DNA from: Zygaena filipendulae
Taxonomy: Eukaryota > Arthropoda > Insecta > Lepidoptera > Zygaenidae
Assembly: GCA_907165275.2 (NCBI GenBank)
Contig: OU015674.1
Coordinates: forward strand, 6,039,001-6,103,000
DNA: 64,000 bases
Reading direction: 5' to 3'
The translations under genes and the position numbers were made by a program. A model generated the notes under the pieces. The model worked only from the letters and a program-made list of their open reading frames with translations, was not told where the DNA came from and did no database searches. Shown piece after piece: positions 55,992 to 64,000 of the stretch (position 1 is its first letter; every line of letters starts with the position of its first letter).

Positions 55992-57096
55992 CGTTATGTA
56001 TGGCTGATGAATGCCCTGATTTATTAATTATTAAACTAAGTAAACAGGGTGGGACGGTTCTCCAAAAAATTATAAATACTTATTTTTTGTCATACCTACC
56101 TATACTTTCCGGAAATAATGTCATGTAGTTTTTAGCTTTAAAATGATGTGATATATGCATGCTATCAGTTTCTGGAGAACTGTTCCTTACACCTTGTATA
56201 ATAATGCGTAAAAATTATGATTCAAGATAAATAAATCTATATAAATAAAAACAAATGCTTTTATTTTTGTCCTATTTGTGTTCTCAAACTGTCGATCATA
56301 TTGTAACGAAACTAAGGCAGGGTGTTCTGACGACGCTCGAGAAAAATCCACTGATGTTATAAAGGTCTTCTCACGCAAAATTACAGAACTACTAGGTACG
56401 TTACGGTACTACCACCGCCTATCATTTAAAAGCAAATTGAAATAACAAATGCACACACATCCGAGGGGCTAGTGTGAGTTTGATCGAGTACGAAACGTTA
56501 CTATCGCGTCTGTCGGAATCAAAACTTCCCCTTACGTCCGCTAGGGGCGCTGTTCGATTTCCCATACTAATTCGGCTGTGACGCAGACGCGATAGTAACG
56601 TTTCGTACTCGATCAAACTCACACAAGGGGTACCGCTCGTTCATCAAGTCCAGTATTACTATGCTTGCGCTGAATTCGAACACAGTTTTCCGAGTCATAG
56701 TCGATCAAAAATAACAATAATAGCTCTTAAAAATTTACGTACATACCTCAAGCATATTGATATCCGCTCTTCAACGGAAATTGGTATTCTTAAATTTGTT
56801 TCTTGCTTTTGGATGTGAGGCCTCAAAATATTTACCAAATTTTCAAATTTATCTAAGCCCATTTTATAATAATCATAAAAATATCTTGGGTCCTGGCTTA
56901 AATCGTTACTACAAAGTGTTTTGAATTCGCCAAGAATATGTCTTTTCTTCCATAACTCGTGAACCCAAAATTTTCGTTTTATTTTCCTATTCTCAGCTTC
57001 TGATATAATTTTACTTTCTTCCTCTTCAACTTCTGATATTAGCGCAATCATGATAAGATCGATATCAACCATCGTATACTGCCGAGCGAGCACCAT
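54164..57096 (-). CDS. PIF/Harbinger DDE transposase, spliced
   Basis: Exon 1 (57096 down to 56747) encodes about 116 residues with an acidic helical segment and ends SVEERISICLR before GTATGT, phase 2. Exon 2 (55058 down to 54164) begins after TTGTTACAG and restores R-FLTTAISFQALGQSYRVG, as in other HARBI1-like proteins. The product is about 414 residues, close to the family norm. The DDE triad is complete: D188 in CIGAIDGKHV, D238 in YGRNSDSGIL and E317 in SRARRLVESAFG. VGDEAFPL is also conserved. The enzyme should bind the TIRs and cut and paste the element with TAA/TTA duplications. The first ATG at 57096 is used here, but MVDIDLIM eight codons on is an alternative start. The intron (55059-56746) contains MADF exon 2 on the opposite strand and a foldback MITE. 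Confidence 0.92.
55059..55140. promoter_or_regulatory. back-to-back splice acceptors of the two Harbinger genes
   Basis: Within 82 bp lie the 3' splice site of the transposase (minus strand, TTGTTACAG ending at 55059) and that of the MADF gene (plus strand, CCTTTTTCAG ending at 55140). The shared spacer is AT-rich and must provide both branch points. Confidence 0.75.
56045..56199. repeat. imperfect inverted repeat, possible MITE
   Basis: ACAGGGTGGGACGGTTCTCCA near 56045 is partly mirrored by TGGAGAACTGTTCC.. CACCTTGT near 56175-56199. It sits just after the MADF stop codon. The ends are not well defined. Confidence 0.4.
56230..56235 (+). terminator. poly(A) signal for the MADF gene
   Basis: AATAAA about 240 bases after the stop codon, with a second one at about 56243. 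Confidence 0.4.
56472..56624. mobile_element. foldback MITE with ~40-bp near-perfect arms
   Basis: GTGTGAGTTTGATCGAGTAC with GAAACGTTACTATCGCGTCTG is mirrored at the right. The total is 153 bp. It lies in the transposase intron, so it does not break the gene. Confidence 0.8.
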
Positions 57097-57222
57097 TCAC
57101 GAATGTTCGAAAGTCACTAGTCCAGCACTGTGATCCGAACGCGCTAATACGAGCATCGTCGCGCGCAGACGCACGTCGCCGCGCGAACACGCGCGTCGCC
57201 GTGCAAAACATGACGCGTCGCT

Positions 57223-57255
57223 TCGCTTCGACTCTGTGCCAGTGTGAGTTGAGCC
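57223..57255. repeat. Harbinger right TIR
   Basis: Ends GTGCCAGTGTGAGTTGAGCC, followed by TAA. Confidence 0.9.
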
Positions 57256-57258
57256 TAA

Positions 57259-58040
57259 ATCTATTTGTTCCACCGTTTTTCCTTTCATTTCATACATTGA
57301 TTGAGTTCGCAACATATTTTTTTTTTCTCCAATTTTAAAAAAGGCCATCCGTGACAATTTTCAACAAAAACGTAGGTATAACTTCATTGAACACACTGTC
57401 AGACTTGGGGCGCATTATTTCCAAAACATCAACACCGCAAGAACAAAACGCCATTGTCATGGAACGTATACGATTCCTTCCTAGAAGGTACCAACCAACG
57501 ACACAATACAATACGGAATCATTGTTAGGAAATTAAAACAGTAATTACGACTAGTATTTGGAAACGAAAAGAAAAAAAAAAAACTGTCCCTCACATGTCA
57601 ACGCTGGTAACAATTTATCACTGGCCTTTCATAAAATCGATTGTTTATCTTTTTTTTTTATGTTACAAACGCGTTCGTAATTTGTAACGTTTTAGAATCT
57701 GATTTTATTGAGCGGAACGCAATTATTTCGCTAATGCGTCGGTATATAGAATTGTTTGCACGTTCGTTCGTTCATGTCAATGGACAATGATTTATTTTGT
57801 GAATTTCACTCGATCGTAGTGAACTGCTACGGGGACATTTGAGATGACCTGTTGACCTGTTGTTGTTGATGCAATGATCAAAACAGAATTTTCTAAAGTT
57901 TCCTAGACATTTCTTAAAATTACTAGCTGTTTCCTTTGTTTTATCTGTATATCACTTTTTTATAATCTGAAAATTTTAATTACAACCCAAAAATTTCCAA
58001 ATCCAACGGTGATTCCATACTTTCCCACTTTCCACTCTCT
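57259..58040. other. unassigned DNA with a Helitron scrap
   Basis: CTAG CTGTTTCCTTTG at 57923 is a decayed Helitron terminus. Otherwise no gene or definable repeat was seen. Confidence 0.35.
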
Positions 58041-58261
58041 AAGAACTTCCAAAATCTCTTGAAATTGTAAGCCTCACTTGAATTTCTATACTGAACCGAT
58101 TTGATCTGGCCATTATGGAAATATTTTTATTTAATTGTGAATTTAAATTGAAAATTCTGAAAGTGCCAGTTTTATAAACAGTAAAACACACACACACACA
58201 CACCCACGCACACAACTTCGTTATGATCCCGATGTTTTGTTTTTAGTGCCTTTTCGACGGT
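58041..58261. repeat. dispersed repeat G, copy 2
   Basis: TAAGCCTCACTTGAATTTCT, TCTGGCCATTATGG, CAGTTTTATAAACAGTAAA, a (CA)n run, TTCGTTATGATCCC, TTTTTAGTGCCTTTTCGACG. The order matches 36997-37204, with an extra 30-bp AT-rich insert. Confidence 0.65.
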
Positions 58262-58448
58262 GCCGAAATTTAATATAAGCAAAACTGTTACGCTAGCGGA
58301 AGCCAAAACGAAACCGGAAATTGCTTTAGCGTTGCAAAAAATTGCCCAAGTATCAGTGAGACCCCGCCTCTCCACCTTAATTAATGCGGTAATTATGTGC
58401 AAAGTTCATCGATTCAACGTGTTCATCAAAGACATTATGCTAATGTAA
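58260..58448 (+). other. unrecognised 62-codon open frame after repeat G
   Basis: The frame encodes MPKFNISKTVTLAEAKTKPE (GTG as first codon) and is fairly charged. It has no domain I recognise and no start ATG. It could be a fragment of a coding region belonging to the same mobile element. Low confidence. Confidence 0.2.
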
Positions 58449-58680
58449 CCTCTTTTCCGATATCTGGCATCCTCACGACTCCGCTTGCATAATACCATAA
58501 AGCGTTATATTATTTAAGAAATTAAAACATCTATTCGATACAATATACATATAAATAAAATTGAAGTGTGTGTTTGCAATTCCAAATTAACAGCTTTTCA
58601 CTAAATGCATATTAAAGTAGGTATATACGGTAATTACATTAAAAAAGAAACATTTTTGAAAATGTTTGTTTTTTCCGGCT

Positions 58681-58834
58681 AATGTTTGAAACGACTGGAC
58701 CGATTTTAACGGGCCGATCACCGGTAGATAGCTGTTGTTTTAAGGAGTAAATTAGGTTACTTTTATTTTAGAAAAGAATGGTTCCTGCGGGAATTCCGTA
58801 ACTCACGCGGGTGTAACTGCGGGGACACAGCTAG
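58681..58834 (+). mobile_element. Helitron, plus orientation
   Basis: GACTGGACCGATTTTAACGG, AAGGAGTAAATTAGG, GCGGGTGTAACTGCGGGG and CTAG. It is the uninterrupted relative of 42887-43322 and lacks the 5' terminus. Confidence 0.65.
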
Positions 58835-58959
58835 TGTTAAAAATATGAATCATTTGTACGAGTACAATAAAAAATTCCCACAGAATGACTTAAAAATTCA
58901 ACTAAACTAACTAAATTATCTTAACTAAACTAAATTATTTTCATTTGTGTTGTTCTGTA

Positions 58960-59018
58960 TATGGCCATATGTGTTTTGTGTCTCATCTTGCTTAAATAAA
59001 TCTTTCTTTCTTTCTGAA
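58960..59018 (+). mobile_element. LINE 3' tail with (TTTC)n
   Basis: TTGCTTAAATAAATCTTTC followed by a TTTC run resembles the tail at 21461 (which is on the other strand). No coding part was seen. Confidence 0.4.
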
Positions 59019-59737
59019 TTTTTATAAGTTCTATCATATATTTTAAAAGCTCCCTCATACAGTACTGAGAGAGTTCATACAGCCCAGACTTTTTTTTATA
59101 GAATTCCCAGCACTTAATTTATAGCACCGACGACAGATTTTTTGCACACTACCACCACACCAAACAAAAAAAAGGAACTCTCTACGTTTATTTTTCGAAC
59201 ACAGTTTCCGCACTTTATTTTTTTCAAACAACCCCGACCATGAATCCGTGGGGATTAGCATCGTCTAAAAATAAATCATAATTGCCTCAAATCGGGCAAA
59301 TTTAAGCTTTATCGGTTTGTGTTAAGAGTTAATTTTTTTTAATTTATCTCGTTACAGGTGGCTCTAATGCGAGGTAAACAGTTAGAAATTTTAATCCCGA
59401 AGTTAGGAAGGGCGCGGTTTGTTTTCTTTTCCGGGACGCGGGATATTGTTTTGGTCACATATGTACCGATGTTATAGAGCAGTGGAGTTAATATACTTTT
59501 GAAACCACGTGTCTCATTTGGGGTGTTATCGTATAGGGTGAAGATGAAAATTTAAATTCATGTGTGTTTTTATTTTTAAATATAAATGAATGTGGCCTTT
59601 GAGTAAAATATTTCTACTATCGATATTTACGGTTCCTCTGTCACTATTTTCACACAAGTGCTATAAAAAACTAGCACATGAAGGACAATATGGGTTATTT
59701 TATGTATGTTTCTGATAGGTTTGATTAACAAATCTGT
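59019..59737. other. unassigned DNA
   Basis: No gene or definable repeat. Confidence 0.35.
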
Positions 59738-60043
59738 AGGTACTATAATAAAAGAGTAGAATCTGCGATTCTGTACATTGAATATTTTTAAGAAAAAATT
59801 AACAAGGGCGATAAAAGAAGAGTAACCAACCACAAAAAAAGAGTTTTTAAAATTCTTTCCTATCTGTCTGTCTGTTCACGATAATCTCCAAATCTACTGA
59901 ACGGAGTGTCATGCGGTTTTCATAGGTAGATTAAGCTTAGCCTGGAGCTACATATAGGTTTCGTTTCATTCAAATCGGATGTCAGGAAAAAAAGTTGTTA
60001 CATAAAAACTTTACACGCGGGTGAAACCGCGGGGCACAGCTAG
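59738..60043 (+). mobile_element. Helitron, CTGTACATTGAATAT subfamily
   Basis: ACTATAATAAAAGAGTAG, GATTCTGTACATTGAATAT, (TGTC)n, GTCATGCGGTTTTCATAGG, and a 3' end CGCGGGTGAAACCGCGGGGC with CTAG before T. The 5' half is shared with 47611 and the middle with 62607. Confidence 0.75.
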
Positions 60044-60763
60044 TTGATTAAATAATATGTCTGACACACTAGCAGAAATATTAACTAGGATCTTGTTTGT
60101 CGTTCCCATTCCAGGCTAGGTGTGTTAAAATCTTCGACCACACCGTCACTTGACATCCAAGTGAGCTGTCGTGAAACGCTTGCTGGTTAACCAAAAAAAA
60201 AGATAAAGAATCTTAAAAAATACAATAGAAAGTTCTACGCGTCTGTTTGTCTGCCTGAACTAACTTAGGAAAGTACCTGACGACGATATTATACTTTTTT
60301 CTCAATTTAATATAGGTAGGTTGTGTTCCGAAAAAAGATTAGTGTGTAAGAAGAACATAACATTTAAGGTTTTTTTATTTTGTTTGTCTATTCGAAATTA
60401 ATACCAGTTTTTTAACCAAATATAAGATAACTTGTATGTGAAAACGTGCCAAGTTGTATCCTTTTAGACAAAGAGGATTATTTACAGAACTTGGCACCTA
60501 TTTAAATCTCAATTCTTTTGTCGGCGAAGTCAACAACCAAGCACATTCTTAATACTGAACTTGGCTTCCGCTTTAGCATTTATGTTTTTGAAGGGATTAC
60601 AATATAAAATGACAGTATCTACTATCTAACCCCAAGTTTTTTAGGCAGTAGCAAGTATTTACTAATTAAATTACGTGACATTTGCTACTCGAATAAGTTA
60701 TACAAACTTCCAAACTACTTTCGTCCAAACTACATTCAAAGCAGAGTTGCTACTTATATTTAA
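60044..60763. other. unassigned DNA
   Basis: No gene or definable repeat. Confidence 0.35.
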
Positions 60764-60964
60764 CTAGCTGTCCCGCGCGGTTCCACCCGCGATAATTCCA
60801 TCCAAACTTTACCCCCTTAACAGTATCATTTTCAAAAATCCTTTCTTATCGGATGCCTCCGTCAAAGAACACACCCTCAACTTTCAGGTCTCTACGATCA
60901 GCAGTTTAGGCTGTGCGTTGATCCATCAGTTATTCAGGATAAAGCATTTTATAATATGTATAGA
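60764..60964 (-). mobile_element. Helitron, GTCCTGAATGACTG subfamily
   Basis: CTAG CTGTCCCGCGCGG, ACACCCTCAACTTTCAGG, GGCTGTGCGTTGATCC, GTATAGA before T. Both ends present (201 bp). Confidence 0.75.
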
Positions 60965-61219
60965 TTAAAAATATATAACTTATCGCGAAGCGCTGCACGC
61001 AAATAACACGTCAGCCGTCTCGACGCCAGTCAAGTGCAAGCAACATTATCCCGAAGCCATACCCGCGCCGCACCGCAGGACTGTAGGCAAGGGTTGCTCA
61101 CATCATGCTTCATCGAGCTCATTCGCCAATTAAATTGTTGCTTGCCTTTTTTTTTAAATAACCGCTTTTTACGAAAATATAAACTGCCAGTTGGTTTTTT
61201 AAAATTATTTTTTATAACA

Positions 61220-61526
61220 GGCTGTACCCCGCGGTGTCACCTGCGTTAGTTTCGGAATTCCCGTAGGAACTCCAAGCTGGCCTAATTTACTCCTTATACA
61301 TCAGATAATTTAGTAGTGAAATTCCCGTCAATATTGGTCCCACCGTTTCGGAGATTCACCCGCGTGAATTTCGGAACTCCGGCAGGAACTCCAAACTTCT
61401 TTTATACAAACCTTGTTAGACCATCACGAACAGAAAAAAATATTCAATATTTTATACCTATCGTGTAGTCGTTTGGAAGTTATGCGATCACATCCATTTT
61501 GGCAATTAATTTTTATTTCTATAGAT
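61220..61526 (-). mobile_element. composite Helitron with two 3' ends, second copy
   Basis: CAGG (from CTAG) CTGTACCCCGCGG, then after about 130 bp a second TTCACCCGCGTGAATTTCGG, then GTCGTTTGGAAGTTATGCG and TCTATAGA before T. It is collinear with 39396-39698. Confidence 0.7.
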
Positions 61527-62111
61527 ATTTATAGGTATGTATTACTAACTCATAAGTTATGTTTTGCCCGTTTCACCCATAGTTATTGGAATTCAAAACT
61601 TTGAGATATGTGTTTCTTTATTTGCAAAGTGACGTTCTGAGTCACCTTTTTTTTCTGTAAATTTGACCCTTAGTACATTTTAATTTGTAGTAACTCTAAT
61701 GGTTGGTATTTTAAATTATCTTGATAAATAGCATATGTAGGTATTATATTTTTTATTTGACATTCACAGATATTTTATTTCTAAATATAAGTTGATTAAT
61801 AATTAGCGCAATACGAAATAGGCACGTGAAAAGTGTTTTTTTTTTTTGCTATAATACCTAAATATTTACATGTTTTGAAATGCGATTCGCGATCGGCTTC
61901 CTGAAACTTATACCAATTAATTTAGGGGAAATTTGATTTCTGTTAAATCGATGTTATTTTCAGTCACAACAGCCGTGGGTGGGTAATAACGTTCAATTCG
62001 TAGAAGATTACGTTTTTCAACTAATTAGTACAGCGTTTACCAACAAAAAATATAGTTAATTCATTCAACATAACAATTTTGCGTCAGAATCTATACCTAT
62101 ATAATATGTAT
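61527..62111. other. unassigned AT-rich DNA
   Basis: No gene or definable repeat. Confidence 0.35.
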
Positions 62112-62535
62112 TTGTATAATATATAATTACGTATATATATTAAAACAAATAATAATTAGACGTGAAGTAATAAATTAATATACATCTTTTAACACTTTAA
62201 AAGTTTGTAATTAAATTATTAAATTTTATTTAAAATAATAATAAAAAAAAAACAATTTTTCTCTAATTTGTGGGCACACAAATAATGTTGCAAATTAAAG
62301 ATTACTGTGATTTTAACACTAAAGAAATGAACGATTAATAACTTCATTTAACGATTCAACTTTTATTTTCAACATTGTCTGTGTTCTCATAAACTAGAGA
62401 TTTTTTTTTTAATTTTGATTACTTTTAATAAAATTTAACTAAAAACTTCTTAAAGTCGATGTTAAAAGATGTATATTAGTTTATTACTTCATGCCTGATA
62501 ATAATTTGTTTTAATATATATACGTAATTATTTCT
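62112..62535. mobile_element. AT-rich foldback element
   Basis: The left arm (TAATTACGTATATATATT, GAAGTAATAAATTAATATAC, ATCTTTTAACA) is mirrored by the right arm (TGTTAAAAGATGTATATTAG, TTTATTACTTC, AATATATATACGTAATTA). Inner parts also pair loosely. The total is about 424 bp with no coding capacity. Confidence 0.65.
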
Positions 62536-62606
62536 ATACTCTGCCTTTTTATGTTCCGCTAATCTTGCCGGTGTGTATATAATATAATACATAATTGTGT
62601 AAATCA

Positions 62607-62787
62607 CTAGTTGTGCCCTGCGTATTCACGTTTTTCATAACAACTTTTTATCCCGACCGCGCCATCCGATTTAAATTAAACAAAGCCTAAATATGTTGCT
62701 CCAAGCTTAGCTTAATCTACCTGTGAAAACCACATGATAATCCGTTCTGGCGTTTCGAAGATTATGGTGAACAGATACGCGTATAGA
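62607..62787 (-). mobile_element. Helitron, minus orientation, CATGCGGTTTTC subfamily
   Basis: CTAG TTGTGCCCTGCG, AGCTTAGCTTAATCTACC, AAACCACATGATAATCCG, GCGTATAGA before T (181 bp). Confidence 0.7.
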
Positions 62788-63299
62788 TAAAGATGAAGAA
62801 GAAGATAGATAATGCAAATAAAACAAGCGAAATATCGAACTCGTTCGAATCACTCACAACTCGTGAGCGGTGGAGCGAGTCGACTCGACTGGACACGCCG
62901 CAGCCTGTCGATGCGATGTATCAACTAGCACAGTGGTTTTCAAAGTGTCCGTCGTGCTTTCCAACCCAAATTTGAAGGGGGCAAACCGCAAACACGAAGA
63001 GCCGTGTGAAAGACCTATAGCTGTTTATTTATTTACACTGAAAATAGAGGTTGATTCCTAATAAATTATTTATGATCAGATTTACTCAAGAACACAATAA
63101 CATTCACAACCACTTTTGACAATCATTCGGCAAATATATCAGTAGGTATTAGGCGTGTGATCAAGCAGAGAGTTCAGCAATGACGAAAGCAATTTTTAAT
63201 TTGACAATTTTTATAATCAATCTGGCATATGTGACTTTTGTAATGATCGAAATAACTTAGACAGTAGGTATATAAATTAATAAAAATTGATAATATGAC
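62788..63299. other. unassigned DNA
   Basis: A small GC-richer patch at 62850-62960 has overlapping short frames with no recognised domain. Confidence 0.3.
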
Positions 63300-63402
63300 A
63301 TTTGCACGCCGAGCAACGGCAGAATATGATGTACCTGACATAATATACCACCTTTACATGTACCATATTTTGGCAAATAAACGAATTGAATTGAATTGAA
63401 TA
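63300..63402 (+). mobile_element. LINE 3' end with (TTGAA)n tail
   Basis: TTTTGGCAAATAAACGAATT is followed by a TTGAA run, a common ending of insect non-LTR elements. Only the untranslated end is left. Confidence 0.45.
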
Positions 63403-64000
63403 GCCAGCTAGACTGGTTATGTACGACAATATGACTTTTATGCGTTTTAATAGTACGATAAATACCCTAATAGTGTCACGATGCTTGAATAATTTTTGTT
63501 TTCACAAGAGAGCGAGGTGAAGATTTTTGGCGGAAACAGAAGGAATCAGTTCTATCATTTATTTTTTGTCAAAAAATGTATATTACTGTTACCTAACGGT
63601 GGAGTTTTTTACACAGTAAAGTCTCTCAGTGGCGGTTTTTGTGTGTGCATTGAAATAAAATAGCTAGAGCCGATCCGTTCGGTGTCTAAAAAGAGATAAG
63701 GAAAATATTTTGGAGTTTAGGGCACGATAATCAACTTCAGTTTCAGAAGATTAAAAGATGACTAATAAAAATACATCATTATAATAACAATTTGTTATTG
63801 ACTTGAGTGGCTGGCTGGCTAAACTGCTGTTGCAATGTAGGCGCATGTCTAGATATATCATAAAAAAATAACACAGGCGCGATAGAGAAAGGTTTGAGAA
63901 TCGAAGAGCCGGCAAGTCGCGTTCGACATGCGTTCGATGGGCACGCGAGTTCCGTCACATGTCGCAAGGCATTTTGACACTTTTGCGTGTGCTCATTAGA
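63403..64000. other. unassigned DNA at the window end
   Basis: No gene or definable repeat. Frame 63779-63967 (minus) is unrecognised. Confidence 0.35.

Larger units (their letters stand above)
53253..57255 (-). mobile_element. autonomous PIF/Harbinger transposon (4.0 kb)
   Basis: The left end GGCTCAACTCACACTGGCAC is mirrored exactly at the right, and the repeat continues through AGAGTCGAAGCGA (at least 33 bp). It is flanked by TAA at 53250-53252 and 57256-57258, the 3-bp duplication typical of PIF/Harbinger. Just inside both TIRs lie GC-rich tracts of ACGCGCG-type motifs. It encodes a DDE transposase and a MADF/BESS protein, the two-gene content known for this superfamily, and both frames are open. 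The element looks recently active. Confidence 0.95.

Noticed and set aside
649..62787. Helitron copies first read as SINEs or LINE 3' ends
   Set aside because: The TC start, hairpin, CTAG end, A/T target and lack of duplications fit Helitrons better. No pol III boxes or poly(A) tails were seen in them.

Overview
This 64 kb window looks like intergenic or intronic DNA from a moth or butterfly. It is AT-rich, contains no confidently recognisable host gene, and is packed with transposable elements. The lepidopteran assignment is an inference. It rests on dozens of copies of one short non-autonomous Helitron family (5' end TC, a GC-rich 3' hairpin, terminal CTAG, A/T target), on a dispersed repeat starting CCGGCCAAGTGCG and ending in a GGTACGGACCC-like motif, and on insect-type LINE remnants.

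Two nearly complete autonomous DNA transposons are the main content. (1) 6710-11526 is a 4.8 kb element with 36-bp terminal inverted repeats (TIRs), an apparent 4-bp ATAT target duplication and many subterminal copies of a TCACTAACTCG motif. It carries one spliced gene (7426-7485 joined to 8386-10842) for an RNase H-like DD(D/E) protein of the DUF7869 type, possibly Sola-related. The copy has a late 2-nt frameshift. (2) 53253-57255 is a 4.0 kb PIF/Harbinger element with near-perfect TIRs and a TAA target duplication. It carries a two-exon DDE transposase on the minus strand and a two-exon MADF/BESS protein on the plus strand. The two genes are interleaved: the large exon of each lies in the intron of the other, and the two 3' splice sites sit back to back. 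Both genes appear intact.

The rest, by region. 0.6-6.7 kb: a decayed LINE reverse-transcriptase end, Helitrons, an 835-bp foldback with 300-bp arms, a GAGA-rich palindromic MITE (miniature inverted-repeat element) with a 7-bp duplication, and a Harbinger-like foldback MITE. 11.5-16.2 kb: Helitron and MITE debris. 16.2-21.5 kb: the longest stretch with little recognisable repeat, including a locally GC-rich block at 18.4-18.8 kb. 22.8-24.9 kb: seven Helitron copies in a cluster. 28-38 kb: further copies of the Harbinger-like MITE, more Helitrons, and other foldback MITEs. 39-46 kb: Helitrons, including copies with two 3' ends, and two copies of a repeat carrying TGACGTCA palindromes. About 46.87 kb: a well-formed TATA/initiator promoter with an upstream CCAAT box, facing right, the best candidate for a host gene start. 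47.6-64 kb: long composite Helitrons, the Harbinger element, and more foldbacks and LINE tails.

The genes here serve transposition. In the Harbinger element the MADF/BESS protein is probably the DNA-binding partner of the transposase. In the 4.8 kb element the single transposase probably recognises the subterminal motif, one copy of which also lies in its own promoter region. No CRISPR array, rRNA gene or intact tRNA gene was seen.
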